A stretch of 64,000 nt of DNA from contig ONCP01000005.1 in NCBI GenBank assembly GCA_900316385.1, forward strand, positions 13,186 to 77,185, read 5' to 3'. Positions 49,665-56,902 of this stretch are shown here, in pieces. Under the pieces are notes generated by a model that did not search any database, had not been told where the DNA came from, and saw nothing but the letters and a program-made list of their open reading frames with translations. The DNA is from an uncultured Eubacteriales bacterium. GTDB lineage: Bacteria > Bacillota > Clostridia > Oscillospirales > Acutalibacteraceae. A program made the translations under genes and the position numbers. Position 1 is the first letter of the stretch; every line of letters starts with the position of its first letter.

Positions 49665-51878
49665 TTACTTTGTGATTGTGGCGTAATCTACCTCGGAAGC
49701 AGCGCTTACGATAACCTCGTTGTCGCTGTTAACAGCGAAGGTGTAGAAGTAAAGCTTGCCGTTGTAGCCGTTTGTGATGTACGGAGCGTATACGAACTGA
49801 TACTGACCGGACTCGTTAGCCTCTGTTACGCTGGAGTTATGAACCGCAACGTTTGTGCCCTTGGCTGTGCCTGCTGTGATAGCAAGAACGTCGTCCTTGA
49901 TCTGATCCGCAGTCTTCTCGGAAGAAGCGAACGCGATACCCATTCTCTCGAACTTCTCAACAACCGCGGAAGCGAGCAGCTCAACGGTAACCTTACCGTC
50001 GGCAGCGATCTCGGCTGTCTTGGAGATAGAAGCGAAGTCTGCGAGTGTCTTTGTAGCGTCGGTTGTAACGTCTGTATCACCGATTACATAGAATGTGTAG
50101 CTCTTGCCGTAAGCAACTACCTGACCGTCAACTACGAAAGCAACGTCTGTGTCGGAGTTTACGGTAGCCTTATCCATATACTTGTATGTACCTTCAAGGT
50201 CATTGCCGTTGATGCTTACTGTGTATTCCTTAGCGACAGCCTTGAGAGCTGCTGTGTACTTGTTGCCCTCGCCCTTAACAGCGCCGTCGAACGAATAGGT
50301 GTTGATCTGGTTGTTGATTGCGGGAACGTTAGCTTCGATCTTAGCCTCGATCTCGGAAGCCTTAGCCTTGATCGTCTTTGTAACTGTTACATCCTCACCG
50401 TCATAGTTGTAGGTGTAGGTTACTTCGTAGTCTTCCTCAGGCTCAGCCTGAACAGCGATCCAGATGTGTCCGCCGAAGTCTTTCCACTCATCTGAATAAG
50501 CTTCCTTGAAGTAGATCGTTACATCGCCTGCTGTCTCGTCTGTTACAACGTAGTTGTCGCCGAGTGCGGGATAGTAAGCTGTGATATCGTTGTTCTCTAC
50601 CTTAACGACCTTGATGCTGTCGCCCTTTGTAAGGGTGGTGTTGAGCATGTACTCGTTCTCTGCGCCGGGGTTAGCCTCGAACTTGTAGCCTGCTAAGTCA
50701 GTTACTGTCCAGCCCTTTACGCCTGCGAGATAGAAGCCGTCAGCGATGGCGGGAGCTGTTGTGGGAGCCTCAGTTGTCGGAGCCGCTGTTGAGGGCTCTT
50801 CCTTGACAGCGATCCAGATGTGACCGCCGAAGTCTTTCCACTCGTCTGAATAAGCTTCCTTGAAGTAGATCGTTACATCGCCTGCTGTCTCGTCTGTTAC
50901 AACGTAGTTGTCGCCGAGTGCGGGATAGTAAGCTGTGATAGCGTCGCTCTCTACCTTAACGACCTTGATGCTGTCGCCCTTTGTAAGGGTTGTGTCGAGC
51001 ATATACTCGCCCTCTGCGGCGGGGTTAGCGGAGAACTTGTAGCCAACTAAGTCAGCCGCTGTCCAGCCCTTAACGCCTGCGAGATAGAAGCCGTCCTCAA
51101 GTACGGAAGCCTGAGTTGTGGGAGCCTCTGTTGTGGGAGCCTCTGTTGTGGGCTCCTCTGAGGGAGCCTCAGTTGTGGGAGCTTCTGTTGTGGGAGCCTG
51201 AGTCTCGGGAACAGCCTCTGTAACTGAGAGAACGCCGTCCTTAACTACGAAAGTAAGAGTAGCGCCGTCGTTCTGAACAGTGTAGTTCTGGTTGCCTTTT
51301 GACGGGATTTCGCTGTCGCCCCAGCCGCCTGCGCCAGTTACCTTGTATTCAAAGAGGTTGCCTGTCTTGGCAACATTAGTATAAGTCTTTACGAAGGAGC
51401 CGTCTGCCTGCTTGTCCATCTTGTCCGCTGCATTAGCGGGATCCCAAGAACCTGCGAAGAAGGGCGCGTCACCTACGAGATAGTACTGTGTCTCAACAGG
51501 AGTAGCATGAGCGCCTGTGGCTGTGAGAGTAGATCCATCAAATGTAAATGTAAGAACATCACCGGCTGTAACGTCAACTTCCTGATTGCCGCCGTTATTG
51601 GGAACCTGCTGTCCGTTCCATCCGTTCGCGTCGGAAATCTTATAGGAAACGTGCTCGGTCTTTTTGATGTTATAAGTCTTTGTCCATACGCCGTTGGCGT
51701 AATCCATCTTGTTGGCAGCCTGAGCGGGGCTCCAAGAAGCGCCGAAAATGCTCGTGCTGCTGCCTACAAGATACCAGTCTGTTGCGGCGTTCGCTGTGAT
51801 CGCGCAGGTCAGCATGGAAGAAACTACCATCATAACCGCGAGAACGATAGAAAGAGAACGCCTTGTCATAGTTTTCAT
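49665..51878 (-). CDS. Secreted multi-module protein with carbohydrate-binding-like domains
   Basis: The 737-residue protein has a signal peptide (cleavage near ANA-AT). Two related beta modules follow (about 33-125 and 130-225), each opening (D)WYLVGS/YYLVGD with WSPAQAANKMD/WDPANAADKMD, like starch-binding CBM modules. A TTEAPTTEAP linker comes next, then two almost identical modules (about 265-360 and 385-480) starting DGFYLAGVKGWT and ending GGHIWIAV, then a longer C-terminal beta region. There is no catalytic domain and no sortase motif. Glycan (perhaps starch) binding is an inference from module form. It has a structured leader and is followed by small peptide B. Confidence 0.85.
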   Translation of the reverse strand: MKTMTRRSLSIVLAVMMVVSSMLTCAITANAATDWYLVGSSTSIFGASWSPAQAANKMDYANGVWTKTYNIKKTEHVSYKISDANGWNGQQVPNNGGNQEVDVTAGDVLTFTFDGSTLTATGAHATPVETQYYLVGDAPFFAGSWDPANAADKMDKQADGSFVKTYTNVAKTGNLFEYKVTGAGGWGDSEIPSKGNQNYTVQNDGATLTFVVKDGVLSVTEAVPETQAPTTEAPTTEAPSEEPTTEAPTTEAPTTQASVLEDGFYLAGVKGWTAADLVGYKFSANPAAEGEYMLDTTLTKGDSIKVVKVESDAITAYYPALGDNYVVTDETAGDVTIYFKEAYSDEWKDFGGHIWIAVKEEPSTAAPTTEAPTTAPAIADGFYLAGVKGWTVTDLAGYKFEANPGAENEYMLNTTLTKGDSIKVVKVENNDITAYYPALGDNYVVTDETAGDVTIYFKEAYSDEWKDFGGHIWIAVQAEPEEDYEVTYTYNYDGEDVTVTKTIKAKASEIEAKIEANVPAINNQINTYSFDGAVKGEGNKYTAALKAVAKEYTVSINGNDLEGTYKYMDKATVNSDTDVAFVVDGQVVAYGKSYTFYVIGDTDVTTDATKTLADFASISKTAEIAADGKVTVELLASAVVEKFERMGIAFASSEKTADQIKDDVLAITAGTAKGTNVAVHNSSVTEANESGQYQFVYAPYITNGYNGKLYFYTFAVNSDNEVIVSAASEVDYATITK

Positions 51879-51914
51879 GAGATTCTTACCTCCGTTTAGT
51901 TAATGATTTAGAGA

Positions 51915-52014
51915 TTAGTAAGGGAAAAAAGGTTTGGGTCCTTTTACCGCCTGACCTCCTCGGTGGCAACGAATGCTCGAAACCAAACTCAACACGCAAC
52001 CGTCCCTATACTAA
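51915..52014 (-). ncRNA. Structured 5' leader RNA of the secreted multi-module gene
   Basis: On the minus strand TTAGTATAGGGA (52003-52014) pairs with TCCCTTACTAA (51915-51925), 11 pairs with one bulged base. Inside, GTTTGG (51983-51988) pairs with CCAAAC (51932-51937), enclosing a third stem ACCG/CGGT (51961-51964 with 51946-51949). It begins about where the promoter would start transcription and ends 37 bases before the start codon. I could not match it to a riboswitch class I know. Confidence 0.5.
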
Positions 52015-52026
52015 AAACGTAACTAA

Positions 52027-52055
52027 ATAGTAACACTTTTTTCAATATATTTCAA
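52027..52055 (-). promoter_or_regulatory. Promoter of the secreted multi-module gene
   Basis: On the minus strand TTGAAA (52050-52055) and TACTAT (52027-52032) are separated by 17 bases; transcription would start just before the structured leader. Confidence 0.6.
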
Positions 52056-52223
52056 TATATTGTTAAAAATTTTTTGTGCAAATTTAACGATTTGGCGATT
52101 TCACCAAACTAAAGGGGCAAAATTTGTGCACTCTATCCGAGTTTTAATTTTTCTCCGGAAATTTAGTGCATAATATATATTTTTTTGTCGCTTTATGATA
52201 TAATATTAACGAGGTGATAAAAA

Positions 52224-52433
52224 ATGGACAATATGATAAAACGAATCAACGAGCTTGCCAAAAAGAAAAAAGAAAAAGGGCTCAGCCCCGAGGAACAGGC
52301 TGAGCAAAAGGAATTATATGCAAGGTACCTAAAGAATTTTCGCGCTAATTTTGAGAAACAGCTGGACAATACCGACGTTGAATTTCCCGACGGCAGAGTT
52401 GTGCCGTTCAAGGAAGCGGGGAAAGAGAAATGA
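52224..52433 (+). CDS. DUF896 family protein
   Basis: This 69-residue helical protein matches the DUF896/YnzC family: KRINELAKKKKEKGLSPEE, QKELYARYLKNFRANFEKQLDN and VEFPDGRVVP. YnzC-type proteins are small two-helix proteins, one of which is in an SOS operon in Bacillus, with no known reaction. GAGGTG precedes the ATG. It is a single gene. Confidence 0.93.
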   Translation: MDNMIKRINELAKKKKEKGLSPEEQAEQKELYARYLKNFRANFEKQLDNTDVEFPDGRVVPFKEAGKEK

Positions 52434-52724
52434 GAAATGAGAAATGAGAAATGAGAAATGAGAAATAAGCCTTCCCCTTGAGGGGAAGGTGGGCTTTTGC
52501 CGTCTTGTCCGGCAAAAGGTCGGATGAGGTGTAGGGAATTTGTCAAAATCTTTGATTTTGGCGACAAATTGCCGTTAATATCGTAAACGACGCTTCGCGT
52601 CTACACCTCATCAGTCAGCTCCGCTGACAGCTTCTCCTCAAGGAGAAGCCTTAATTACCGCCATCTTTCCCCAAGGGAGAAGGCTACTTTCCACTTTCCA
52701 CTTTCCACTTTCAACTTTCAACTT
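52434..52724. repeat. Repeat-filled intergenic region
   Basis: It holds GAGAAAT heptamers (52426-52466), a long element with gatgaggtgtag (52524-52535) and its inverse ctacacctcat (52600-52610), inner inverted pairs aaatttgtc..gacaaatt and gacgcttcgcgtc, outer aggggaag/cttctcc pieces, and CTTTCCA heptamers (52687-52722). The nested inverted pairs suggest a miniature inverted-repeat element. No gene is seen. Confidence 0.7.
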
Positions 52725-52727
52725 AAA

Positions 52728-52751
52728 AAACTCCCGAGGTCGGGAGTTTTT
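52728..52751. terminator. Bidirectional terminator
   Basis: ACTCCCGA and TCGGGAGT with a two-base loop have A and T tracts on both sides, serving converging DUF896 and murC genes. Confidence 0.85.
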
Positions 52752-52756
52752 TACTT

Positions 52757-54139
52757 CTATTGCTGTTCCCTGCGCTTCAACTCATTGAGTATCATATTGG
52801 CGCACATATAGACGTTGCCGCCGCCCATTGTGAGGATCAGGTCGCCCTCGCGGGCGTTTTCGGTGACATACTTTGTGATGTCCTCAAAGGTATCGATACA
52901 CTTTGAGCCCGGCACCTTGGCGCCGAGGTCGGTGTTATATATATTGTATGTGTTGGTCTCTCTAACGGGCAGGATCGCGGAGATGATCGCCTCGTCGGGG
53001 ATCTTGAGCGCCTCGGCGAAATCGTCGAGAAGCATAGCGGTGCGCGAGAAGGTGTGAGGCTGGAAAACCGCCCAGACCTTGTTGAAGCCCATTTTCATAG
53101 CGGCGTTGAGCGTCGCTGTGAGCTCCGTGGGATGATGAGCGAAGTCATCGGCGACCGTGACGCCGCAGGGATTGCCGAGTATCTCAAAGCGGCGGTGAAC
53201 TCCGCCGAATTTGGAAAGATTCTCCGCGATGCTCTCGGGGCTTGCTCCGAGATAATGCGCCGCCGCCGCCGCGGCGAGAGCGTTGTAGATATTGTGGCGC
53301 CCCGGAACCATAAGCCTGATCTCGGCGAGCTTTTCGCCGCGGTACATAAGGTCAAATTTCTCGTGAACGCCCTTGTCCGAGCTGATATTCGCGGCGTAGT
53401 AATCGTTTGAGTCGCTGATTCCGTAGCTGAGCTTCTCGATATCAACGTCCGTAAGACAATCGACGGTGTTTTGGTCGTCGCCGTTATAAATAACGAGCTT
53501 GGTGGTTTGGTGAGCGAATTTATTGAACGATTTTTTGATATTGTCGAGGTTCTTGAAGTAATCGAGATGGTCGGCGTCGACGTTGAGGATGATCGAGATA
53601 TAGGGCGTCATCTCAAGGAAGGAATCGACGTATTCGCACGCCTCGCAAACGATGATGTCGCTGTGACCGACGCAGCTGTTGCCGCCGATGAAGGGCAGCT
53701 TGCCGCCGATTATCGCGGACGGGTCGAAGCCCGCGCCGATGAGTGTCTGGGTGAGCATACCCGTGGTCGAGGTCTTGCCGTGAGTGCCCGAAACGCCGAT
53801 CGAGCGGTTGTAGCGCCGCGAAACGACGCCGAGCATTACGCTCCGCTCAAGCTCCGGGATGCCGCGCTCGCGGGCAGCCTTGCGCTCGGGGTTATCCTCC
53901 TTGACCGCCGCGGAATAAACGATCAGCTGAGCGCCGTCGATATTCTCCGCTCTGTGACCCATAAACACGGGGATACCGTAACTTTTGATTTTGTCAAGGG
54001 TCTCGCCCTCGTTCATATCGGAGCCCTGTATCTCAAAGCCCTCGCTCATAAGGATCTCGGCGAGAGGGCACATTCCGCTGCCGCCGATCCCGATAAAATG
54101 TATGCGCTTTACATTTTCAAGAATGTTGTCGTATTTCAT
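52757..54139 (-). CDS. murC: UDP-N-acetylmuramate--L-alanine ligase
   Basis: MurC adds the first amino acid, L-Ala, to UDP-MurNAc in peptidoglycan precursor synthesis using ATP. The 460-residue product shows HFIGIGGSGMCPLAEIL near residue 14, the ATP loop GVSGTHGKTSTTGML near 117, CEACEYVDSFL near 164 and the late ADDFAHHPTEL. All three Mur ligase domains are present. GGAGAT precedes the ATG. It is monocistronic here. Confidence 0.97.
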   Translation of the reverse strand: MKYDNILENVKRIHFIGIGGSGMCPLAEILMSEGFEIQGSDMNEGETLDKIKSYGIPVFMGHRAENIDGAQLIVYSAAVKEDNPERKAARERGIPELERSVMLGVVSRRYNRSIGVSGTHGKTSTTGMLTQTLIGAGFDPSAIIGGKLPFIGGNSCVGHSDIIVCEACEYVDSFLEMTPYISIILNVDADHLDYFKNLDNIKKSFNKFAHQTTKLVIYNGDDQNTVDCLTDVDIEKLSYGISDSNDYYAANISSDKGVHEKFDLMYRGEKLAEIRLMVPGRHNIYNALAAAAAAHYLGASPESIAENLSKFGGVHRRFEILGNPCGVTVADDFAHHPTELTATLNAAMKMGFNKVWAVFQPHTFSRTAMLLDDFAEALKIPDEAIISAILPVRETNTYNIYNTDLGAKVPGSKCIDTFEDITKYVTENAREGDLILTMGGGNVYMCANMILNELKRREQQ

Positions 54140-54330
54140 AAAAGGATCTCCTTTACGAATTGGTTTCTGTTGTTCAAGGCTCTGCTTTTCTCAAAGCAAG
54201 CGGTTGGTTTTACAGCTTTATTATATTGCTTTTCGGGGCAAAAATAAAGCCTTTTTTTAATTTTCTCGCATATTGCCAAATATCGCTGTAAATGGTACAA
54301 TAATTCTATACTTTTTTGGCGGTTGATCAT

Positions 54331-55701
54331 ATGGATTTGAAAAAGAACGACATAATTGATTTGAAAATCACCTCTATGACCGCTCAGGGCAGCGGCGTCG
54401 GCAAAACAGAGGACGGGATCGTGATTTTTGTCCCGAACTCCGCTGTCGGCGACGAGCTTGAGGTCAGGGTGCTCAAAACAAAGAAAACCTACGCCTACGG
54501 CAGAATCGAAAGCGTGAGGTCTCCCTCGCCCGACAGGATCGAGCCCGACTGTCCCGTGTTTTTTAAATGCGGCGGTTGCGTTTTTCGGCATATCTCCTAC
54601 GAGGCGGAGCTGAAAATAAAATATGACCGCGTTCGCGACGCGCTGGAGAGGATCGGCGGCTTTAAGGATATAAGGCTCGACGCGGTCGTGCCAAATCCGC
54701 GCGTGAACCGCTACCGCAACAAGGCTCAGCTCCCCGCGCTTGACGGCGAGAGCGTGAGGCTGGGGTTCTTCGCGAACCACAGCCACAGGATAATCCCGCT
54801 CGACGGCTGTTTTTTGCAGCCCGAGCTGTTTGACAGGGTGATGAAGCTCACCGAGGAATTTATGAACGAGACCGCCCAGACCGCCTACGACGAACGAACG
54901 CTCAAGGGCAGGCTCAGGCACCTGTATATAAGATATGCGGAAGCGACGGGCGAGTTGATGGTTTGCCTTGTCGTGAACGGCAACGGGCTGAAGCAAGAGG
55001 ATCTGCTCGTCAAAAAGCTCAGAGAACAGCTCCCCGAGCTGAAAACCGTGGTCATCAACTCGAACCGCGAGGACACCAACGTGATAATGGGCAGAAAAAA
55101 CCGCGTGGTTTACGGCGAGGGGTACATCACGGACATTCTCAGAGGCAAGAGGTTCAAGCTGTCGGCGCTGTCGTTTTATCAGGTCAACCGAACTCAGGCG
55201 GAGCGGCTTTACGAGATTGCCGAGAATTACGCGGGACTCTCGGGCGGCGAGGTCCTGCTTGACCTTTACTGCGGTACGGGAACGATCGGGCTTACAATGG
55301 CGGAGAAATGCAGGGAGCTCATCGGCGTGGAGATCGTTGAGGACGCCGTGAACGACGCGCGCGAAAACGCTCGGCTCAACGGCGTAACCAACGCGCGCTT
55401 CATCTGCGGCGACGCGGCGTTCGCCGCCGAAAAGCTCAGAGCCGAGGGCATACGCCCCGACGTTATCATTATCGATCCGCCGCGCAAGGGCTGCGACGCC
55501 AAGCTGATCGAAACCGTCGTGAAAATGGCTCCAAAGCGCGTGGTTTACGTCAGCTGTGACCCTGAGACACTGGCGCGCGACCTGCGGCTGTTTGACGATT
55601 TGGGCTATTCGCCGAGAGAGGTGACGCCCGTTGATCTGTTCAGCCGAACGGCTCACATCGAAAATGTCGCGCTGATAGAGAGGTGCTCGGATGATCATTG
55701 A
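54331..55701 (+). CDS. RlmD/RumA-like 23S rRNA (uracil-5-)-methyltransferase
   Basis: The 456-residue SAM-dependent RNA methyltransferase has an N-terminal TRAM beta domain (IIDLKITSMTAQGSGVGK). Iron-sulfur cysteines follow in CPVFFKCGGCVFRH near 74, then SAM motif LLDLYCGTGTIGL near 308 and the catalytic VSCDPETLARDL near 410. Several TrmA-family copies are usual in Firmicutes, so the exact uridine is uncertain. The start at 54331 is the first ATG, and a TTG 15 bases earlier is less likely. It overlaps the next gene by 11 bases. Confidence 0.92.
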   Translation: MDLKKNDIIDLKITSMTAQGSGVGKTEDGIVIFVPNSAVGDELEVRVLKTKKTYAYGRIESVRSPSPDRIEPDCPVFFKCGGCVFRHISYEAELKIKYDRVRDALERIGGFKDIRLDAVVPNPRVNRYRNKAQLPALDGESVRLGFFANHSHRIIPLDGCFLQPELFDRVMKLTEEFMNETAQTAYDERTLKGRLRHLYIRYAEATGELMVCLVVNGNGLKQEDLLVKKLREQLPELKTVVINSNREDTNVIMGRKNRVVYGEGYITDILRGKRFKLSALSFYQVNRTQAERLYEIAENYAGLSGGEVLLDLYCGTGTIGLTMAEKCRELIGVEIVEDAVNDARENARLNGVTNARFICGDAAFAAEKLRAEGIRPDVIIIDPPRKGCDAKLIETVVKMAPKRVVYVSCDPETLARDLRLFDDLGYSPREVTPVDLFSRTAHIENVALIERCSDDH

Positions 55702-56515
55702 CACACACGCCCATATCGGGCATATGATAGGCTTTAATATGAAGGAAAGCGAGCTGCTGTACTCGATGGAGCGGTACGGGGTCGATTTTTCGCTGGTGAG
55801 CAACATCGAGGCGGCGGAGTTTGACCACAAAGGCAGAAAGATACCCGCGATCCTCCAAAAAAAACAGAACAAAATACTTCGCAGGACGCTTGAGATCGTC
55901 CGCCGCAACCCTCAAAAGCTCGGCGCGCTTATCTGGCTGAGGCTATTCTCGGAGCTTCCCGACGGGGAGACGGAACGGCTGATCGAAGAAAACCGCGGTC
56001 TGATCTACGGGATCAAGCTGCACCCCTTCCACTCAAGGATAGCTCCCGACTCCGAGAGAGCAGAGGCGGTCTACCGCCTCGCGGCTGAATATGAGCTGCC
56101 GATAGTATCGCACACGGGCGGCTGTGAGGAGGCTCGCTCCGTTCATCTTTACAACGCGGCGAAAAAACACCCCGAGCTTGATTTTGTGATGGTGCATATG
56201 GATCTCGGCACCGACAACAGCGAGGCGCTTGAGCTGCTGGGAAGGCTCAAAAACCTTTACGGCGACACGACATGGGTTCCCGTTAAAACCACCGTCGAGG
56301 CGATCAAAAGATACGGCGGCGAAAAAATGATTTTCGGCACCGACAATCCGATCGACGGCAAGGACACTCTGCTCCGCAACAAAACAGGCGACCGCTCGCT
56401 GTATCAGGCGTATTTCAACGAGCTGCGGGAGCTGATCTGTGAGGATGACTACGAGCTGCTTATGCACAAAAACGCCGAGAGGATTTTCAAGCTGAAAGCT
56501 ATCACCAAAAGCTGA
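55691..56515 (+). CDS. Amidohydrolase-family (PF04909-type) metal-dependent hydrolase
   Basis: The 274-residue TIM-barrel protein starts with the metal site DTHAHIGH, then has GIKLHPFHSRIAPD near 108, VSHTGGC near 138, VMVHMDLG near 163 and the late FGTDNPIDGKDT near 215 with the metal Asp. This is the amidohydrolase-2 pattern (decarboxylases and lactonases); the substrate is unknown. The gene overlaps the methyltransferase gene and is probably cotranscribed with it. Confidence 0.88.
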   Translation: MIIDTHAHIGHMIGFNMKESELLYSMERYGVDFSLVSNIEAAEFDHKGRKIPAILQKKQNKILRRTLEIVRRNPQKLGALIWLRLFSELPDGETERLIEENRGLIYGIKLHPFHSRIAPDSERAEAVYRLAAEYELPIVSHTGGCEEARSVHLYNAAKKHPELDFVMVHMDLGTDNSEALELLGRLKNLYGDTTWVPVKTTVEAIKRYGGEKMIFGTDNPIDGKDTLLRNKTGDRSLYQAYFNELRELICEDDYELLMHKNAERIFKLKAITKS

Positions 56516-56545
56516 AACCAAAATACAATATAGCGAGGTGGTTTT

Positions 56546-56881
56546 ATGTACCTGTTCGCGATCGTTGTACTTAGTTTTTTTGCCTTGATCGGCGTTTGTC
56601 ATTTTCTGAGAGGCTTGGTCAGAGCTTTTTCGCGTCCGCCGAGGGATCGCGGGCTGATCCTTATCAAGCCGATAAAAAGCCGCGACAACGCGGAGTTTCT
56701 CCTGCGCTCCGCGGCAGGAAAGGTATTGTGGATGGGGCGTTTCGCGCCCGACAGCGTGATCGCGCTCGACTGCGATATGGACGACGAGACACGAAAGATC
56801 TGCGGTCTCGTTTGCAGGGACTATCCGTTTATGAAGCTCTGCTCGCGCGACGAGCTGAAAAGTATTATAGAAACGATTTAA
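56546..56881 (+). CDS. Hypothetical protein with N-terminal membrane helix
   Basis: I do not recognise this 111-residue protein. It has an N-terminal hydrophobic helix (LFAIVVLSFFALIGVCHFL), a basic turn (SRPPRDR) and a soluble alpha/beta domain with DNAEFLLRSAAGKVLW and LDCDMDDETRKICGLV. GAGGTG precedes the ATG. It lies between the amidohydrolase and helicase genes with small gaps, so it is likely part of the same transcript. The soluble part could be a small regulatory domain; no motif is assigned. Confidence 0.75.
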   Translation: MYLFAIVVLSFFALIGVCHFLRGLVRAFSRPPRDRGLILIKPIKSRDNAEFLLRSAAGKVLWMGRFAPDSVIALDCDMDDETRKICGLVCRDYPFMKLCSRDELKSIIETI

Positions 56882-56902
56882 ACACTAAAATCGGTGAGGA
56901 AT

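Noticed and set aside
49192..51878. Complete lanthipeptide or sactipeptide cluster
   Set aside because: No modification enzyme, protease or exporter gene lies within reach of the two small peptides.
54136..55908. 590-codon frame antisense to the RlmD-like gene
   Set aside because: The plus-strand methyltransferase motifs are clear; the antisense frame has none.
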